From: Shinella daejeonensis
Lineage (GTDB): Bacteria > Pseudomonadota > Alphaproteobacteria > Rhizobiales > Rhizobiaceae
Length of the DNA: 64,000 nucleotides
Assembly: GCF_024281235.1 (NCBI RefSeq)
Contig: NZ_JAHWXY010000002.1
Coordinates: forward strand, 186,001-250,000
Direction of reading: 5' to 3'
The translations under genes and the position numbers were made by a program. Below, piece after piece: positions 1-9,615 of the stretch. The number at the start of each line of letters is the position of its first letter. Positions within the stretch are counted from its first letter, which is position 1. The notes under the pieces were generated by a model, which made no database searches, had not been told where the DNA came from, and was given only the letters and a program-made list of their open reading frames with translations.

Positions 1-465
1 GAGCGCCAGCGCGCGGGCGACGGCGACCCGCTGCTGCTGGCCGCCGGAAAGCTCGGCCGGCAAGCGCTGCCCCATGCCGGCAAGGCCGACGAGGGCAAGC
101 CCTTCTTCCGCCTTCTCGCGAGCTTCGCGGCGGGAAAACCCGCTGGATTCAAGCCCGTAGGCGACATTCTCGACGGCACTCATATGGGGAAAGAGCGCGT
201 AGGACTGGAAGACCATCGAGACATCGCGCTCATTGGCCGGCAGCATGGTGACATCCTTCCCCCCGATCAGGATCTGGCCGTTGGTCGGATGTTCGAGGCC
301 GGCCAACATGCGCAGCGTCGTGGTCTTGCCGCAACCGGAGGGACCGAGAAGCGTAACCAGCGTGCCGGGCTCGATGGTGAGCGAAAGGTCGGAAATCGCC
401 GTGAAGGAGCCGAACATCTTGCGAATATTGCGGAATTCGACGGAGCCGGCTTTAGGGCTGATCAT
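1..465 (-). CDS. ABC transporter ATP-binding protein (3' part outside window)
   Basis: Nucleotide-binding subunit of the importer encoded by the next genes; it would power uptake from the cytoplasmic face. 155 residues are visible. Walker A reads GPSGCGKTT at about residues 41-49, the Q-loop lies in VFQSYALF, and the signature LSGGQQQR is at about 139-146. Walker B, the H-loop and any C-terminal domain lie beyond position 1. The ATG overlaps the TGA of the permease gene by 4 bases (ATGA), so the two are translationally coupled. The spacing and Q-loop context are typical of the FbpC/PotA/UgpC group; the substrate cannot be told from this subunit. Confidence 0.93.
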   Translation of the reverse strand, partial: MISPKAGSVEFRNIRKMFGSFTAISDLSLTIEPGTLVTLLGPSGCGKTTTLRMLAGLEHPTNGQILIGGKDVTMLPANERDVSMVFQSYALFPHMSAVENVAYGLESSGFSRREAREKAEEGLALVGLAGMGQRLPAELSGGQQQRVAVARALAL

Positions 466-2687
466 GCGGATTTCTCCTGGCCAAGAGGAACGGAGGGAGT
501 GTCGACGCCGGCGATGCGGTTTTCGCGCCGCAGCCGGCGTTCACCCACGGCGAGCTGGAAGCCGGCGATGATCACGAGCATCACCACGATCAGCATGGAC
601 GAATAGGCGATGGCGACGCCATATTCGCCGTTCTCGACGAGACCGACGATATAGGCGGTGGCCATGTTGTATTCGGCGCTCACGAGGAAGATGACGGCGC
701 TGATCGAGGTGATCGCCCGCACGAAGGAATAGACCAGCGCCGCGGTGATCGCCGGCCGGAGCAGGGGCAGGATGACCTTGCGGATCGTCCGCGCGCTGCT
801 GGCGCGCAGCGTCAGCGACGCCTCGTCGAGGCTCTTGTCGAGCTGGCTCATCGCCGCGATGCCGCCCCGCACGCCCACCGGCATGTTGCGGAACACGAAG
901 CACAGCACGAGGATGAGCGCCGACCCGGTCATTTCCAGCGGCGGCAGGTTGAAGGCCATGATGTAGCTGACACCGATGACCGTCCCCGGAATGGCGAAGC
1001 TCATCAGCAGTGCGAATTCGAAGAGATTCTTGCCGGCGAACTTCTGGCGCACGATGAGATAGGCGGTCAGCAGGCCGACCAGAGCGGTCAGCGGCGCCGA
1101 AATCAGCGCGATTTCCATCGTCGTCCAGAAGGAGTTCCAGGCGACTCCCGTCCAGGCGATGCCGCCGTCGTAGCTGACGGAGAAGGCGCGGGCGTAATGA
1201 TCGAGCGTCAGCGAATTGTCGAGACCCCAGGTCTTCACGAAACCGCCGACGATGATCATCCCGTAAATCGCCATCGTGAACAGGATCCAGGGAATGACCA
1301 CGGCATGAACGGCGATGGAAAGCCCTTTCGGCAGGGCGATATGGGCGCCGCTGTCGCCCTTTCCGGTAACGGTGGCGAAATTCTTGCCGGACAGCCAGAG
1401 ACGCTGGGCGAAGAAGGCGGAAAGCGTGAAGGCCAGAAGCACGATCGCAAGCACCGCCGCGCGGGAGGGATCATTCTGCGAACCGACGACGGCGAAGAAT
1501 ATCTCGGTGGAAAGCACGCCATGGCTGCCGCCGAGCACCAGCGGATTGCCGAAATCGGCCATGCTTTCGATGAAGCCGATCAGGAAGGCGTTGGCAAGTC
1601 CCGGCTTCATCAGCGGCAGCGAGACGCGCCGGAAGGTGCGCCAGCGATCGGCACGCAGCGTCTGCGACGCCTCTTCCATCGAGGGGCTCACACCCTCGAC
1701 CACCCCGATCAACACCAGGAATGTGATGGGCGTAAAGGACAGGACCTGTGCGATCCAGATGCCGGTCAGGCCGTAGAGCCACCGGCCCGGTTCGATATTC
1801 AGGAGATCCGCGACGAACTCCGTGACGATCCCGGCGCGCCCGAACAGCAGCGTCAGCGCAAGGCCGATGACGAAAGGCGGCGTGATGATCGGCAGGATCG
1901 TCAGCAGGCGCAGGCCCTTCTTGTAGGGAAAGCGCGTGCGGGTGGCGACCAGTGCAAAGGCGAGGCCGAGCAGCGTCGAGGCAAGCCCGCTCATGATGGC
2001 AAGCCAGAGCGTGCGCCAGGCGACGCCGCAGCGCGCTCCGCCGATGACGCAACTGAGGCTCCAGATACCTGGGTCTTGCATGTTGCGGATGAAACCGTCC
2101 GGCTTGAAGGACCCGTCGTAGTCCTGCACCGCGCCGATAAACATGCTGACGATCGGGTAGAGGACAAAGACGGTAACGAGAAAGGCAAGCAGGGAAATGG
2201 CGCTGACGATGAAGGCGTCCCCCTTCATCACCCCGCGCTCGGCCAGGCCGAAGGAAAAGACCAGCACGAAGACGAGCGTCGAAAGCACCGCGCCCGCGCC
2301 CATCGAGGGCTGGCCGTCCGCCAGGGGGCCGAACAGCGTTTCGCTGACCGTCCAGTTCCAGCCCGTAAAACCGATCGCCAGCCCCTGAAGGGAAAGATAG
2401 AGGACGCCCGCCGCGCCGACGGCCGCCAGCAGCATGCCGCGCCGCATCGGGTCGCGGACCGGGCGGATGCCCGCCGTCAGAACGAGCAGGATCGGCACGA
2501 CGATCAGCCAGACACGCTCGTAGGAAACGATTTGCAGCAGGCCCGGAGCAGCTTCCGCCGTCGAAAACAGGCCGGAAAGCCAGCGGAACGCGTAAAAGCC
2601 GCTTTCGACCCTGTACCAGGGCAGAAGCGTCAGGGCCGCAAGGCCGGTCAGGAGAACGACGTCGAGCCGGCGATTGCCACGGGTCAT
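462..2687 (-). CDS. Fused ABC transporter permease, FbpB/AfuB type
   Basis: Inner-membrane permease of 741 residues with two permease domains in one chain, as in FbpB-like importers for ferric ion, sugar phosphates or aminoethylphosphonate. Two EAA loops are visible, one around MEEASQTLRADRW and one around LDEASLTLRASSA; each is flanked by several hydrophobic helices, and extra helices precede the first domain. I chose the ATG at 2687 (MTRGNRRLDVV) because AGG-rich sequence lies upstream; the same frame stays open to an ATG at 2738, but the added residues look like leader. It lies between two binding proteins and the ATPase. The substrate is undetermined. Confidence 0.92.
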   Translation of the reverse strand: MTRGNRRLDVVLLTGLAALTLLPWYRVESGFYAFRWLSGLFSTAEAAPGLLQIVSYERVWLIVVPILLVLTAGIRPVRDPMRRGMLLAAVGAAGVLYLSLQGLAIGFTGWNWTVSETLFGPLADGQPSMGAGAVLSTLVFVLVFSFGLAERGVMKGDAFIVSAISLLAFLVTVFVLYPIVSMFIGAVQDYDGSFKPDGFIRNMQDPGIWSLSCVIGGARCGVAWRTLWLAIMSGLASTLLGLAFALVATRTRFPYKKGLRLLTILPIITPPFVIGLALTLLFGRAGIVTEFVADLLNIEPGRWLYGLTGIWIAQVLSFTPITFLVLIGVVEGVSPSMEEASQTLRADRWRTFRRVSLPLMKPGLANAFLIGFIESMADFGNPLVLGGSHGVLSTEIFFAVVGSQNDPSRAAVLAIVLLAFTLSAFFAQRLWLSGKNFATVTGKGDSGAHIALPKGLSIAVHAVVIPWILFTMAIYGMIIVGGFVKTWGLDNSLTLDHYARAFSVSYDGGIAWTGVAWNSFWTTMEIALISAPLTALVGLLTAYLIVRQKFAGKNLFEFALLMSFAIPGTVIGVSYIMAFNLPPLEMTGSALILVLCFVFRNMPVGVRGGIAAMSQLDKSLDEASLTLRASSARTIRKVILPLLRPAITAALVYSFVRAITSISAVIFLVSAEYNMATAYIVGLVENGEYGVAIAYSSMLIVVMLVIIAGFQLAVGERRLRRENRIAGVDTPSVPLGQEKSA

Positions 2688-2775
2688 GCCAACCTCGCTG
2701 TTTGCATTGACGGAAGAGGATCGGCCGGCGGTTCTCAACCAGCACCGGCCGGCCCGAACCGGCGGACGGTCACGA

Positions 2776-2800
2776 CGGCGAGGCGCGACCGCGCCCCGCC
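2776..2800 (-). other. GC-rich hairpin after binding-protein gene
   Basis: CGGCG-A-GGCGCG pairs with CGCGCC-C-CGCC around an AC turn, in the 128-base gap between the binding protein stop (2816) and the permease start (2687). There is no T-run, so it is more likely an mRNA stabiliser or partial attenuator than a full terminator. Confidence 0.4.
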
Positions 2801-2815
2801 GGAGCAGTCCATTCC

Positions 2816-3841
2816 TCAGTTGGCGGCGGAACCGACCTCGCGGTCCCAGCGCTCCAGCAGTTCACGCCGGCGGTCGGGATCGCCATAGGCGACGAAGTCG
2901 TAGTCGATCAGCTTGATGTCCTCGAACTTCAACGCTTCCTTCGGCACTTCCGCATTCTTGTTGGAAGGAAGCTGGAAGGACTTTGCGTCCTTCATGCGCG
3001 ACTGGACTTCAGGCGTCAGCGCCCAGTCATACCAGATCTTGGCGTTCTCCAGGTTACGTGCGCCCTTGACGATCGACATGGAGCCGATCTCATAGCCCGT
3101 GCCTTCACAGGGCGCGATGGACTTCACGGGGAACCCCTCGACGATCTGCGTGACGGCGTCATGCAGGAAGACGATGCCGACCCCCGTCTCGCCGCGCGCC
3201 GCCGCCTTGACCGGAGCGGAGCCGGATTTCGTATATTGCGAGATATTGGCATTGAGCTTCGTCAGATACTCGAAGGCCGGCTCCTCGCCCATGATCTGCA
3301 CCAGCGAAGCAAGCGCCGTATAGGCGGTGCCCGAGGAATTCGGGTTGGCGATCTGGATCTCTCCCTTCAGTTCCGGGGCGAGCAGGTCGGCCCAGCAGAC
3401 CGGCTCCTTGTAGCCCTTCGACGTGAAGATATCCGTATTGATACCCCAGCCGAGCGCGCCGGCATAAACACCGACCGTCTTGTATCCCGCGCTTTCCGCC
3501 TGTTTCTGCGCCCATTCCTGCAAATCACCGAGCATCGGCGACTTGTATTCGGCTGTCAGGTTTTCGGAAGCCGCCTGAAGATGGGGGTCGCCGGTGCCGG
3601 CCCACCAGAGATCGGTCTTCGGATTGCGCGATTCCGCGCGGATCTTGGCGTAGGTCTCGCCGGACGACAGACGGACCATATTGACCTTGATGTCGTGCGA
3701 CTTCTCGAAATCGCCCTTCATCTGCTCGCAGATCACCACGTCGGCCGAGCAGATGAGGTTCAGTTCGCCCGCAGCGCTTGCGGGAAGGGCGGCAAATGCC
3801 GTGCCGGCGAAAAGCAATACGGAAAAGGCGTTCAGTCTCAT
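2816..3841 (-). CDS. Periplasmic substrate-binding protein 1, Fbp/Afu family
   Basis: Periplasmic receptor of 341 residues that would deliver ligand to the fused permease. A signal peptide is clear: MRLNAFSVLLFAGTAFAALP, then a probable cleavage after ASA before AGELNLICS. The mature part has the class features LSSGETYAKIRAE, LWWAGTGDPHLQAA and a C-terminal DYDFVAYGDPDRR segment. The tandem tyrosines that hold Fe3+ in classical FbpA are not evident, so an organic anion such as a sugar phosphate is as likely as iron (inference). It follows a clear paralogue, binding protein 2, by 63 bases in the same operon. Confidence 0.9.
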   Translation of the reverse strand: MRLNAFSVLLFAGTAFAALPASAAGELNLICSADVVICEQMKGDFEKSHDIKVNMVRLSSGETYAKIRAESRNPKTDLWWAGTGDPHLQAASENLTAEYKSPMLGDLQEWAQKQAESAGYKTVGVYAGALGWGINTDIFTSKGYKEPVCWADLLAPELKGEIQIANPNSSGTAYTALASLVQIMGEEPAFEYLTKLNANISQYTKSGSAPVKAAARGETGVGIVFLHDAVTQIVEGFPVKSIAPCEGTGYEIGSMSIVKGARNLENAKIWYDWALTPEVQSRMKDAKSFQLPSNKNAEVPKEALKFEDIKLIDYDFVAYGDPDRRRELLERWDREVGSAAN

Positions 3842-3904
3842 GGCTATCCTCCTGTTGCCTGATACCTTGAATGTTTTCAGAATGATGGCTGCGTCCGGTC
3901 CTCG

Positions 3905-4933
3905 TCAGTTCAAGATGCGGATCTCCGCGTCGAAACGATCCAGCAACCGCTGCCGCTCTTCCGGCAAGCCGAAGGTGGCGAAATCATAATCGACCATGCG
4001 GATCATCGAGATATCGGGCGCGCCGTCCGGCAGCGACGCCAGCGCATTGGCCGGCACGTGATTCTGCCCGGCCGCAGCCCCCGTCGCCTGCCCCTCCGCG
4101 CTCAGCGCGAAATCGACAAAGCGTCGGGCATTATCCAGATTGCGTGCGCCCTTGACGATGCTGACGGCCCCGATCTCGTAGCCGGTCCCCTCGCAGGGCG
4201 CGACGATGACGAGCGGAGCGCCCGCCTGCTTGAGCGTCACCGCGTCGTGCATGAAGGAGATACCGATCAGCGCTTCACCACGCGCCGCCGCCTTCGCGGG
4301 TGCCGATCCGGCCTGGGTGTAACTGGATATGTTGCGGTCCAGCGCCGACCAGAATCGGAAGGCCTCGTCCTCCCCGAACAATTGCACAAGCGTCGCAAGC
4401 GCGGTGAAGGCGGTCCCCGACGAGCGCGGATCGCCGATCTGAATGCGTCCGCGATAGGCCGTATCGGTCAGGTCCTTCCAGCAGGTGGGCGCCGGAAGCT
4501 TCAGATCGCGCAGCACGTCGGCATTATAGGCGAAGCCGAGTGCGCCGGCGTAAATACCGGCCGAACGCCCCCCGGACATGGCGAAGAAGTTCTGCGCCCA
4601 GGGCAGCATCTCCCGCTCATGGGCCGGCTGATAGGGCTGGAGCAGGTTTTCCGAGCCGGCCTGAAGATGCGTGTCGCCGGTTCCACCCCACCAGACATCC
4701 ACGGCGGACGCATCCTTCCCGGCCCGCAGGCGGTCGAGGGTTTCCCCAGTGCTGAAGCGCGGCATGGAGATCTGGAGGCCGGAGGTCTTTTCAAAGGCGG
4801 CCTTCATGACGGCGCACCAGGCCTCATCGACGTTGCAAAGCACGTTGAGGGCGGGGGCCGCCATGCCCGCCGCGGCGGTGCACAGCCAAAAAACCATGCC
4901 CGCGCCGATTCCGATCGCGCTCCTCACGTCCAT
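3905..4933 (-). CDS. Periplasmic substrate-binding protein 2, Fbp/Afu family
   Basis: Paralogue of the next gene: both share SGET..R, WW.GTGD.HLQA.SENL, GEDEAF/EEPAF, APCEGTGYEIG.SIVKGARNL and a C-terminal YDF...G motif. The chosen start at 4933 (MDVRSAIG) gives 342 residues with a hydrophobic signal segment ending near MAAPALNVLC; an in-frame ATG at 4987 would add 18 residues, and neither has an ideally spaced Shine-Dalgarno. It is the first gene of the operon, divergent from the response regulator, so it is probably the most strongly expressed. Two receptors for one permease suggests a broadened ligand range (inference). Confidence 0.88.
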   Translation of the reverse strand: MDVRSAIGIGAGMVFWLCTAAAGMAAPALNVLCNVDEAWCAVMKAAFEKTSGLQISMPRFSTGETLDRLRAGKDASAVDVWWGGTGDTHLQAGSENLLQPYQPAHEREMLPWAQNFFAMSGGRSAGIYAGALGFAYNADVLRDLKLPAPTCWKDLTDTAYRGRIQIGDPRSSGTAFTALATLVQLFGEDEAFRFWSALDRNISSYTQAGSAPAKAAARGEALIGISFMHDAVTLKQAGAPLVIVAPCEGTGYEIGAVSIVKGARNLDNARRFVDFALSAEGQATGAAAGQNHVPANALASLPDGAPDISMIRMVDYDFATFGLPEERQRLLDRFDAEIRILN

Positions 4934-5056
4934 CCTCCCTGCGAAGCTTCCCGGGCCTCGATCTTTCGACCGCAAGGATTGCAACATCCTCTTCCCGCGG
5001 CAATACCGGAATGGTTACCGTTCTTTCAAATCGGGCGGCCGCACCCGCAAAAGAAG

Positions 5057-5079
5057 TGACAAAGATTACAAATATGACA
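5057..5079. promoter_or_regulatory. Three TGACA-like direct repeats, candidate response-regulator site
   Basis: TGACA (5057), TTACA (5066) and TGACA (5075) recur at 9-base steps in an AT-rich stretch between the divergent binding-protein operon and the two-component genes. OmpR-family regulators bind direct repeats; their usual step is 10-11 bases, so the 9-base spacing is a weakness. Confidence 0.35.
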
Positions 5080-5147
5080 GCCGGCATAACCAGCGACGCT
5101 TTGAACATTGCGAGCACCCGCCTATGATGACCGGGGAGGATCACGAC

Positions 5148-5888
5148 GTGCTGGCCGAGCAAATCCGAATTCTGATCGTCGAGGACGATCCCGACATGGC
5201 CGATCTACTGGCCGACCTGGTGGAGGCGGAAGGCTGGACTCCGCTCGTGGCGTCCTCCGCCGAGGCGGCCATGGCGCTGATCGACGGAGGATCGGCGCAT
5301 CTCGCCCTCGTCGATCATAATCTGCCCGGCATCTCCGGCCGTGTCTTCGCGCAACGCCTGCGGGCTCGCACGGACATGGGCATCGTGATGGTGACGGCGG
5401 CCGGCAGTGCCGCCGAGCGGGTTCTCGGGCTGGAGACGGCGGCCGACGACTATGTCGTCAAGCCTTTCGAACCGATCGAGCTTGTTGCCCGTGTCAAGGC
5501 GGTGCTGCGGCGCGCCGTGCCGGCGATGCGCCATGAAAAGGAAAGCGAACGGGAAGCCGGCAAGGCGGCACTTCGGCTCGGCGACTGGTCGGTGGACCTC
5601 GACGGCCGGCGGGCGGTCTGCCATGCGGATCCCGCCCGCGCTCTCACGGGCGCAGAATTCGCGCTCCTGGAGATTCTCGCGGAAACACCGAATGTACCGG
5701 TCAGCCGCGCGCAGATTCTCGATCGCCTCGGCGCCGAAAGCGACCGCTACATCGACCGCAACGTCGACGTGCTGGTGCTGCGGCTACGCCGCAAGATCGA
5801 GCGGAATCCCGATCTGCCGCGCCACATCAAAACACGGCGCGGCAAGGGATATGTCCTGCATACGGACGAGGCCGCATCCGCGTCGTGA
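5148..5888 (+). CDS. Response regulator, OmpR/PhoB family
   Basis: DNA-binding partner of the sensor kinase encoded next. Receiver domain at residues about 5-120: acidic pair EDD after ILIV, phosphoacceptor D56 in LVDHNLPG, and the conserved Lys in VVKPFEP. A winged helix follows at about 140-240, ending in TRRGKGYVL. I prefer the GTG at 5148 because GGGGAGGA sits 7 bases upstream; ATGs at 5124 and 5127 are in frame but have poor ribosome sites. This gives 246 residues. It is divergent from the ABC operon, so control of that importer is likely (inference). Confidence 0.92.
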   Translation: MLAEQIRILIVEDDPDMADLLADLVEAEGWTPLVASSAEAAMALIDGGSAHLALVDHNLPGISGRVFAQRLRARTDMGIVMVTAAGSAAERVLGLETAADDYVVKPFEPIELVARVKAVLRRAVPAMRHEKESEREAGKAALRLGDWSVDLDGRRAVCHADPARALTGAEFALLEILAETPNVPVSRAQILDRLGAESDRYIDRNVDVLVLRLRRKIERNPDLPRHIKTRRGKGYVLHTDEAASAS

Positions 5889-7993
5889 TCAATCGCCCCT
5901 TCCTGTCCTCCATCGCTTTCCGGCTGCCTTTCGCCATCGGCTTTATCTGCTTTCTCGTCTTCTGCCTGTCGGTGGTCGCCATCTACAGCCTGCAACGGGC
6001 GCGCGATGAAATGGCGGCCTACGGATTGCAGGCCTTTTCCAGCCTTGCGCGAACCGCGCTGGTCTCCCGTCAGGTGTCGGACCTCGTTTCGAGCGCACCG
6101 TTTCTGATGAATGCGATCTCGCCTTACCGGGTGTCGAGCGAAAGCCGCGCGGTCATCACCCAGGTCGACACCTTGCTGCGGGCGATGGAGCCGGGCACGG
6201 GCGGTCACTTCACCCGCAGCTTCACCGGCGAGCGGATCGCCGAACTTCTTGCCACCATCCGCACCCAGACGCTGACGCTTGTCGGCGACGCCGACGCCGC
6301 CCAGCAACACAAGGCCGAAGCCGCGGCCGCGCTTGGAGAGATCGCCACCGGACGCGGCATCGCCGATCAGGACCTGCGGCAACGGCTGAACGCCATCGCA
6401 CAATCCGCATCCACCTCCGACAGCCTGTTCCAGCTCGGTGAATTGCGCCGGCGCTATATGGCGGAAACAACGCTGCGCACCGGTTCCCCCATCGCGGCGC
6501 TGGAACTTGCCCCTTACGAGCGGCTCTTCGAGGCGCAGACCCTCTATCTCCTCGAAATGTTTTCGATCCGCTCCGCGGTCGCCCGCCTTCATTCCGTCTC
6601 GCGCGATCTCTCGCACGCGACCGAAGCGCAGAGCGACGCGGTGACGCGCGGCCTCAACGAGGATCTGATGTCGGCGTCCAATGCCCTGAACCGGCTGCTG
6701 CTGCTGGTCGCTTTCGCTGCACTCCTCGTCCTCGTGATGGGGGTCCTGGCCATCCGCTCCGTTATGCGGATATCGCGCGGGATCGTCACCCTGTCGGACG
6801 GCATGAACGCCCTCGCCGAAGGCCGCAAGAATGTCGCCACGCCGACCTATCCGGGCACGGAGACCGAATTTGTACGGCTGCTTGAAGCCTTCGGGGCCTT
6901 TCGCGAAAGCGTCGATCGCGTCTCGCGCCTGCGGCGTACTGCAGAAGCGGCGGCGCAAACCATCCGTTCGACCTTCCGGAACATGAACGAGGGCATCGCC
7001 CTGTTCGACGCGACCGGACGGCCGATTTCCATGAACCGGCGCGTGATCGAGCTTGTCGGCGGTCGCGGGGCCGCGCGCAAGCAGCCATTGCGCGACTTCA
7101 TTCGCACCATTCCGGAAATCGACCCTGCCCTGCTGCCCGATGATGCCAGTCGCGGCAGCCTCGGCGAACGTTCCGTCGTCCGCCACCGTCGTACGGATGC
7201 GCAAGTTCTGGAGATTTCACTTTCGCGACAGCCGGATGGAGGCATCGTGCTGCTCGCGCGCGATGTCACCGAAATCGACCGGCGTGACGCCGAGGCCGCC
7301 AAGGCGCAACGCCTCGACGGCATCATGCGCATGACGCATCAGGTGAGCCATGAGGTGGGGAACATGATCGGTGTCATCACCGGCAGTCTGGGCCTGCTGG
7401 AACGGGATGCGGCATTCAACGAGCGGCAGCGACGCCATATCGCCCGCATCCGCAAGGCGGCAGACCGGGGCCGGTCGCTTGCAAGCAGCATGCTGTCGAT
7501 CGGCAGCATGCAACAGATCTATCCGGATTACGTCGATATCGGCGCGCTGTTGCGCGGCATGTCCGATATTCTCGAAATCGCCGTCGGAGAAAAATGCGGC
7601 CTAGTCTTCAACATCGCCGACGATACGCCACACGTCCTGCTCGATGCCGCGCTGTTCGAACAGTCCGTCCTCAATCTCTGCCTCAATGCGGCGACGGCCA
7701 TGCCGGACGGCGGCACGATCCGCCTCGATTGCGCGCAACACGGGGACCGCATTCTGGTCTCGGTTACGGATGCCGGAACCGGCATGGCTCCCGACGCCGT
7801 GGACAAGGCCTTCGAGCCCTATTTCACCACCCGCAAGGATGACGGCGGCGCCGGCCTCGGGCTTGCCGTCGTCTACGGTTTCGTGCGCCAGAGCGGCGGC
7901 GATGCCCGGATCATCTCCTCCCCCGGCAAAGGTGCGACGGTGGAGCTTTCCTTTCCCCTGGCGTCACGACCGGACCGGATCGCCGATACCTGA
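5885..7993 (+). CDS. Sensor histidine kinase
   Basis: Membrane kinase of 702 residues that would phosphorylate the regulator just upstream. The order is TM1 (about 11-34), a large periplasmic sensor region, TM2 (about 268-292), HAMP, a PAS-like region with NMNEGIALFDATGRPISMN, an H-box SHEVGN near residue 486, an N-box NLCLNAATAMP, a G1 box DAGTGM and a G2 box GGAGLGLAVV. The start is a GTG that overlaps the regulator's TGA by 4 bases, so the pair is coupled. The periplasmic loop may sense the ligand or the loaded binding proteins of the divergent importer. Confidence 0.93.
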   Translation: MINRPFLSSIAFRLPFAIGFICFLVFCLSVVAIYSLQRARDEMAAYGLQAFSSLARTALVSRQVSDLVSSAPFLMNAISPYRVSSESRAVITQVDTLLRAMEPGTGGHFTRSFTGERIAELLATIRTQTLTLVGDADAAQQHKAEAAAALGEIATGRGIADQDLRQRLNAIAQSASTSDSLFQLGELRRRYMAETTLRTGSPIAALELAPYERLFEAQTLYLLEMFSIRSAVARLHSVSRDLSHATEAQSDAVTRGLNEDLMSASNALNRLLLLVAFAALLVLVMGVLAIRSVMRISRGIVTLSDGMNALAEGRKNVATPTYPGTETEFVRLLEAFGAFRESVDRVSRLRRTAEAAAQTIRSTFRNMNEGIALFDATGRPISMNRRVIELVGGRGAARKQPLRDFIRTIPEIDPALLPDDASRGSLGERSVVRHRRTDAQVLEISLSRQPDGGIVLLARDVTEIDRRDAEAAKAQRLDGIMRMTHQVSHEVGNMIGVITGSLGLLERDAAFNERQRRHIARIRKAADRGRSLASSMLSIGSMQQIYPDYVDIGALLRGMSDILEIAVGEKCGLVFNIADDTPHVLLDAALFEQSVLNLCLNAATAMPDGGTIRLDCAQHGDRILVSVTDAGTGMAPDAVDKAFEPYFTTRKDDGGAGLGLAVVYGFVRQSGGDARIISSPGKGATVELSFPLASRPDRIADT

Positions 7994-8247
7994 GATGCAA
8001 GGTTGCCGCACCGCTTTACGGGCGAGGTTGCGCGGTGCTAGGTGTCGGTGCGGGTTCCTGACGTTTTCCTGGAAGTCCCGGGATGACCGCTTCGAATGAA
8101 GGCTCAGACCGGACCCCGGGAAGCATCGTTGCAAAACGGGCCGCGAACCATTCCGGCACACCGCTTCCGCGGCTCCCCTGGCCGGGCAGTCATCGGGTAT
8201 CTCCGCAAGCCGCAGGGCTGCGGGATCAAATCTGTCAAAGGCGAACT

Positions 8248-9087
8248 ATGTCGAAACATAGCTATTATTCCATTCCCGGCGGCCATCCTCCGCAGACGGA
8301 TCTCCTGACCGGACGGGCCGTCTTCACCGAGGCCTATGCGGTCATTCCGAGGGGCGTCATGCAGGACATCGTCGCAGGCCCGCTGCCCTTCTGGACGGAA
8401 ACCCGCGCCTGGGTGATCGCCCGGCCGCTTTCGGGATTTGCCGAGACCTTCTCGCAATATGTGATGGAGGTCGGGCCTGGCGGCGGCAGCGACAGGCCGG
8501 AGGCGGATGCCGAAGCCGAAGGCGTTCTGTTCGTCGTGGACGGGGAAATCGAACTTACCCTGCCGACAGGCAAGCATACGCTCGCCCCGGGCGGCTATGC
8601 CTTCATTCCGCCGGCCACCGACTGGAAGCTGCATAACGTTTCCGGGGCGCACGCACGTTTCCACTGGATCCGCAAAGCCTATCAGCGTGTCGAGGGGCTC
8701 GATGTGCCGGAGCCGCTTGTTCTCAACGAACGGGATATCGAGCCGAGCGCCATGCCCGGCACCAATGGTGGCTGGGCGACCACCCGCTTCGTCGATCCGG
8801 CAGACCTTCGCCACGATATGCATGTGACGATCGTCACGCTCCAGCCGGGCGCCGTCATTCCTTTCGCAGAAACCCACGTCATGGAGCACGGGCTCTATGT
8901 CTTGCAGGGCAAGGCAGTCTACCGGCTCAACCAGGACTGGGTGGAAGTGGAGGCAGGCGACTTCATGTGGCTTCGCGCCTTCTGCCCGCAGGCCTGCTAC
9001 GCGGGCGGACCGGGCCCCTTTCGCTACCTGCTCTATAAGGACGTCAACCGCCACATGCCGCTACGGCCCTATGGCGGCGGCCGGTAG
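8248..9087 (+). CDS. allE: (S)-ureidoglycine aminohydrolase, bicupin
   Basis: 279-residue two-cupin protein matching the ureidoglycine aminohydrolase family, which releases ammonia from (S)-ureidoglycine to give (S)-ureidoglycolate during allantoin breakdown. N-terminal features: YSIPGGHPPQ, FTEAYAVIPRG, SDRPEADAEAEGVLFVVDGE. The C-terminal cupin holds the likely metal ligands in ETHVMEHGLYVLQGKAVYRLN. The ATG at 8248 has an AAAGG site upstream and fits the family start. No other allantoin genes are near, so it is an orphan here. A strong hairpin follows the stop. Confidence 0.88.
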   Translation: MSKHSYYSIPGGHPPQTDLLTGRAVFTEAYAVIPRGVMQDIVAGPLPFWTETRAWVIARPLSGFAETFSQYVMEVGPGGGSDRPEADAEAEGVLFVVDGEIELTLPTGKHTLAPGGYAFIPPATDWKLHNVSGAHARFHWIRKAYQRVEGLDVPEPLVLNERDIEPSAMPGTNGGWATTRFVDPADLRHDMHVTIVTLQPGAVIPFAETHVMEHGLYVLQGKAVYRLNQDWVEVEAGDFMWLRAFCPQACYAGGPGPFRYLLYKDVNRHMPLRPYGGGR

Positions 9088-9095
9088 TCACAAGC

Positions 9096-9132
9096 GGGCG
9101 TTCCGGGGAATCCTCATTCCACCGGAGCGCCC
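9096..9132 (+). terminator. Strong hairpin after allE
   Basis: GGGCGTTCCGGGGAAT pairs with ATTCC-A-CCGGAGCGCCC, a stem of about 16 pairs with one G-U and one bulged A around a CCTC loop, starting 9 bases after the allE stop. No T-run follows. Confidence 0.65.
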
Positions 9133-9615
9133 TCCGGCGGCCACAGCGGTAGAGCCGCTATCGCTCATATCATGATCGCACGTCAGTACGCGGAAAGGGA
9201 CAACAGCCGTTGAACGGCGCTGTTGACAACCGAAAATTGCCTCTCCCTTCCCCGGCACAACACAAGGGTGACTATATCCAAGGTGTTTGAGGCCCCCGGA
9301 ATTTTCTGCATCCGGTACAAATGGCTCATCCGAAATACCGCAGCAGGGCTGCCTGCAGAATACACCATATACGTGAAAAATATTGTCATAAATCATGTTG
9401 CGGTAGACAGGCTTGACGACATGTGGTTGAAAGCCTTCACACCGCCACGAAGATGACACTAATTCATGAGAGCGGAATGGTATAGTAATGAAGTCTCCCC
9501 AACCTCGAGGAGCTATATTCTCCAGCGCTTGCAACACCCAACCCCTACTCGCTGCCCTCCTCTTGCTCCCCTGATGAACATTCGGCCTAATCCTCTTTCC
9601 GGAAGATAACTCGAC
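9133..9615. other. Long AT-richer intergenic region, no supported gene
   Basis: Together with the terminator this is the only gap over 300 bases. It is visibly richer in A+T than the flanking genes. A second hairpin, CAACAGCCGTT / AACGG-CG-CTGTTG, lies at 9201-9225. A TATAGT box near 9481 could be a -10 for the 9616 gene, but I see no good -35. Short open frames on both strands here give no recognisable protein. Loss of a gene, or a long leader, would each explain it. Confidence 0.5.

Noticed and set aside
1197-2888. Plus-strand open frame of about 560 codons
   Set aside because: Antisense shadow of the fused permease gene.
9133-9615. Small protein genes in the long gap
   Set aside because: Short frames exist on both strands, but none has a good ribosome site, known motif or biased codon use.
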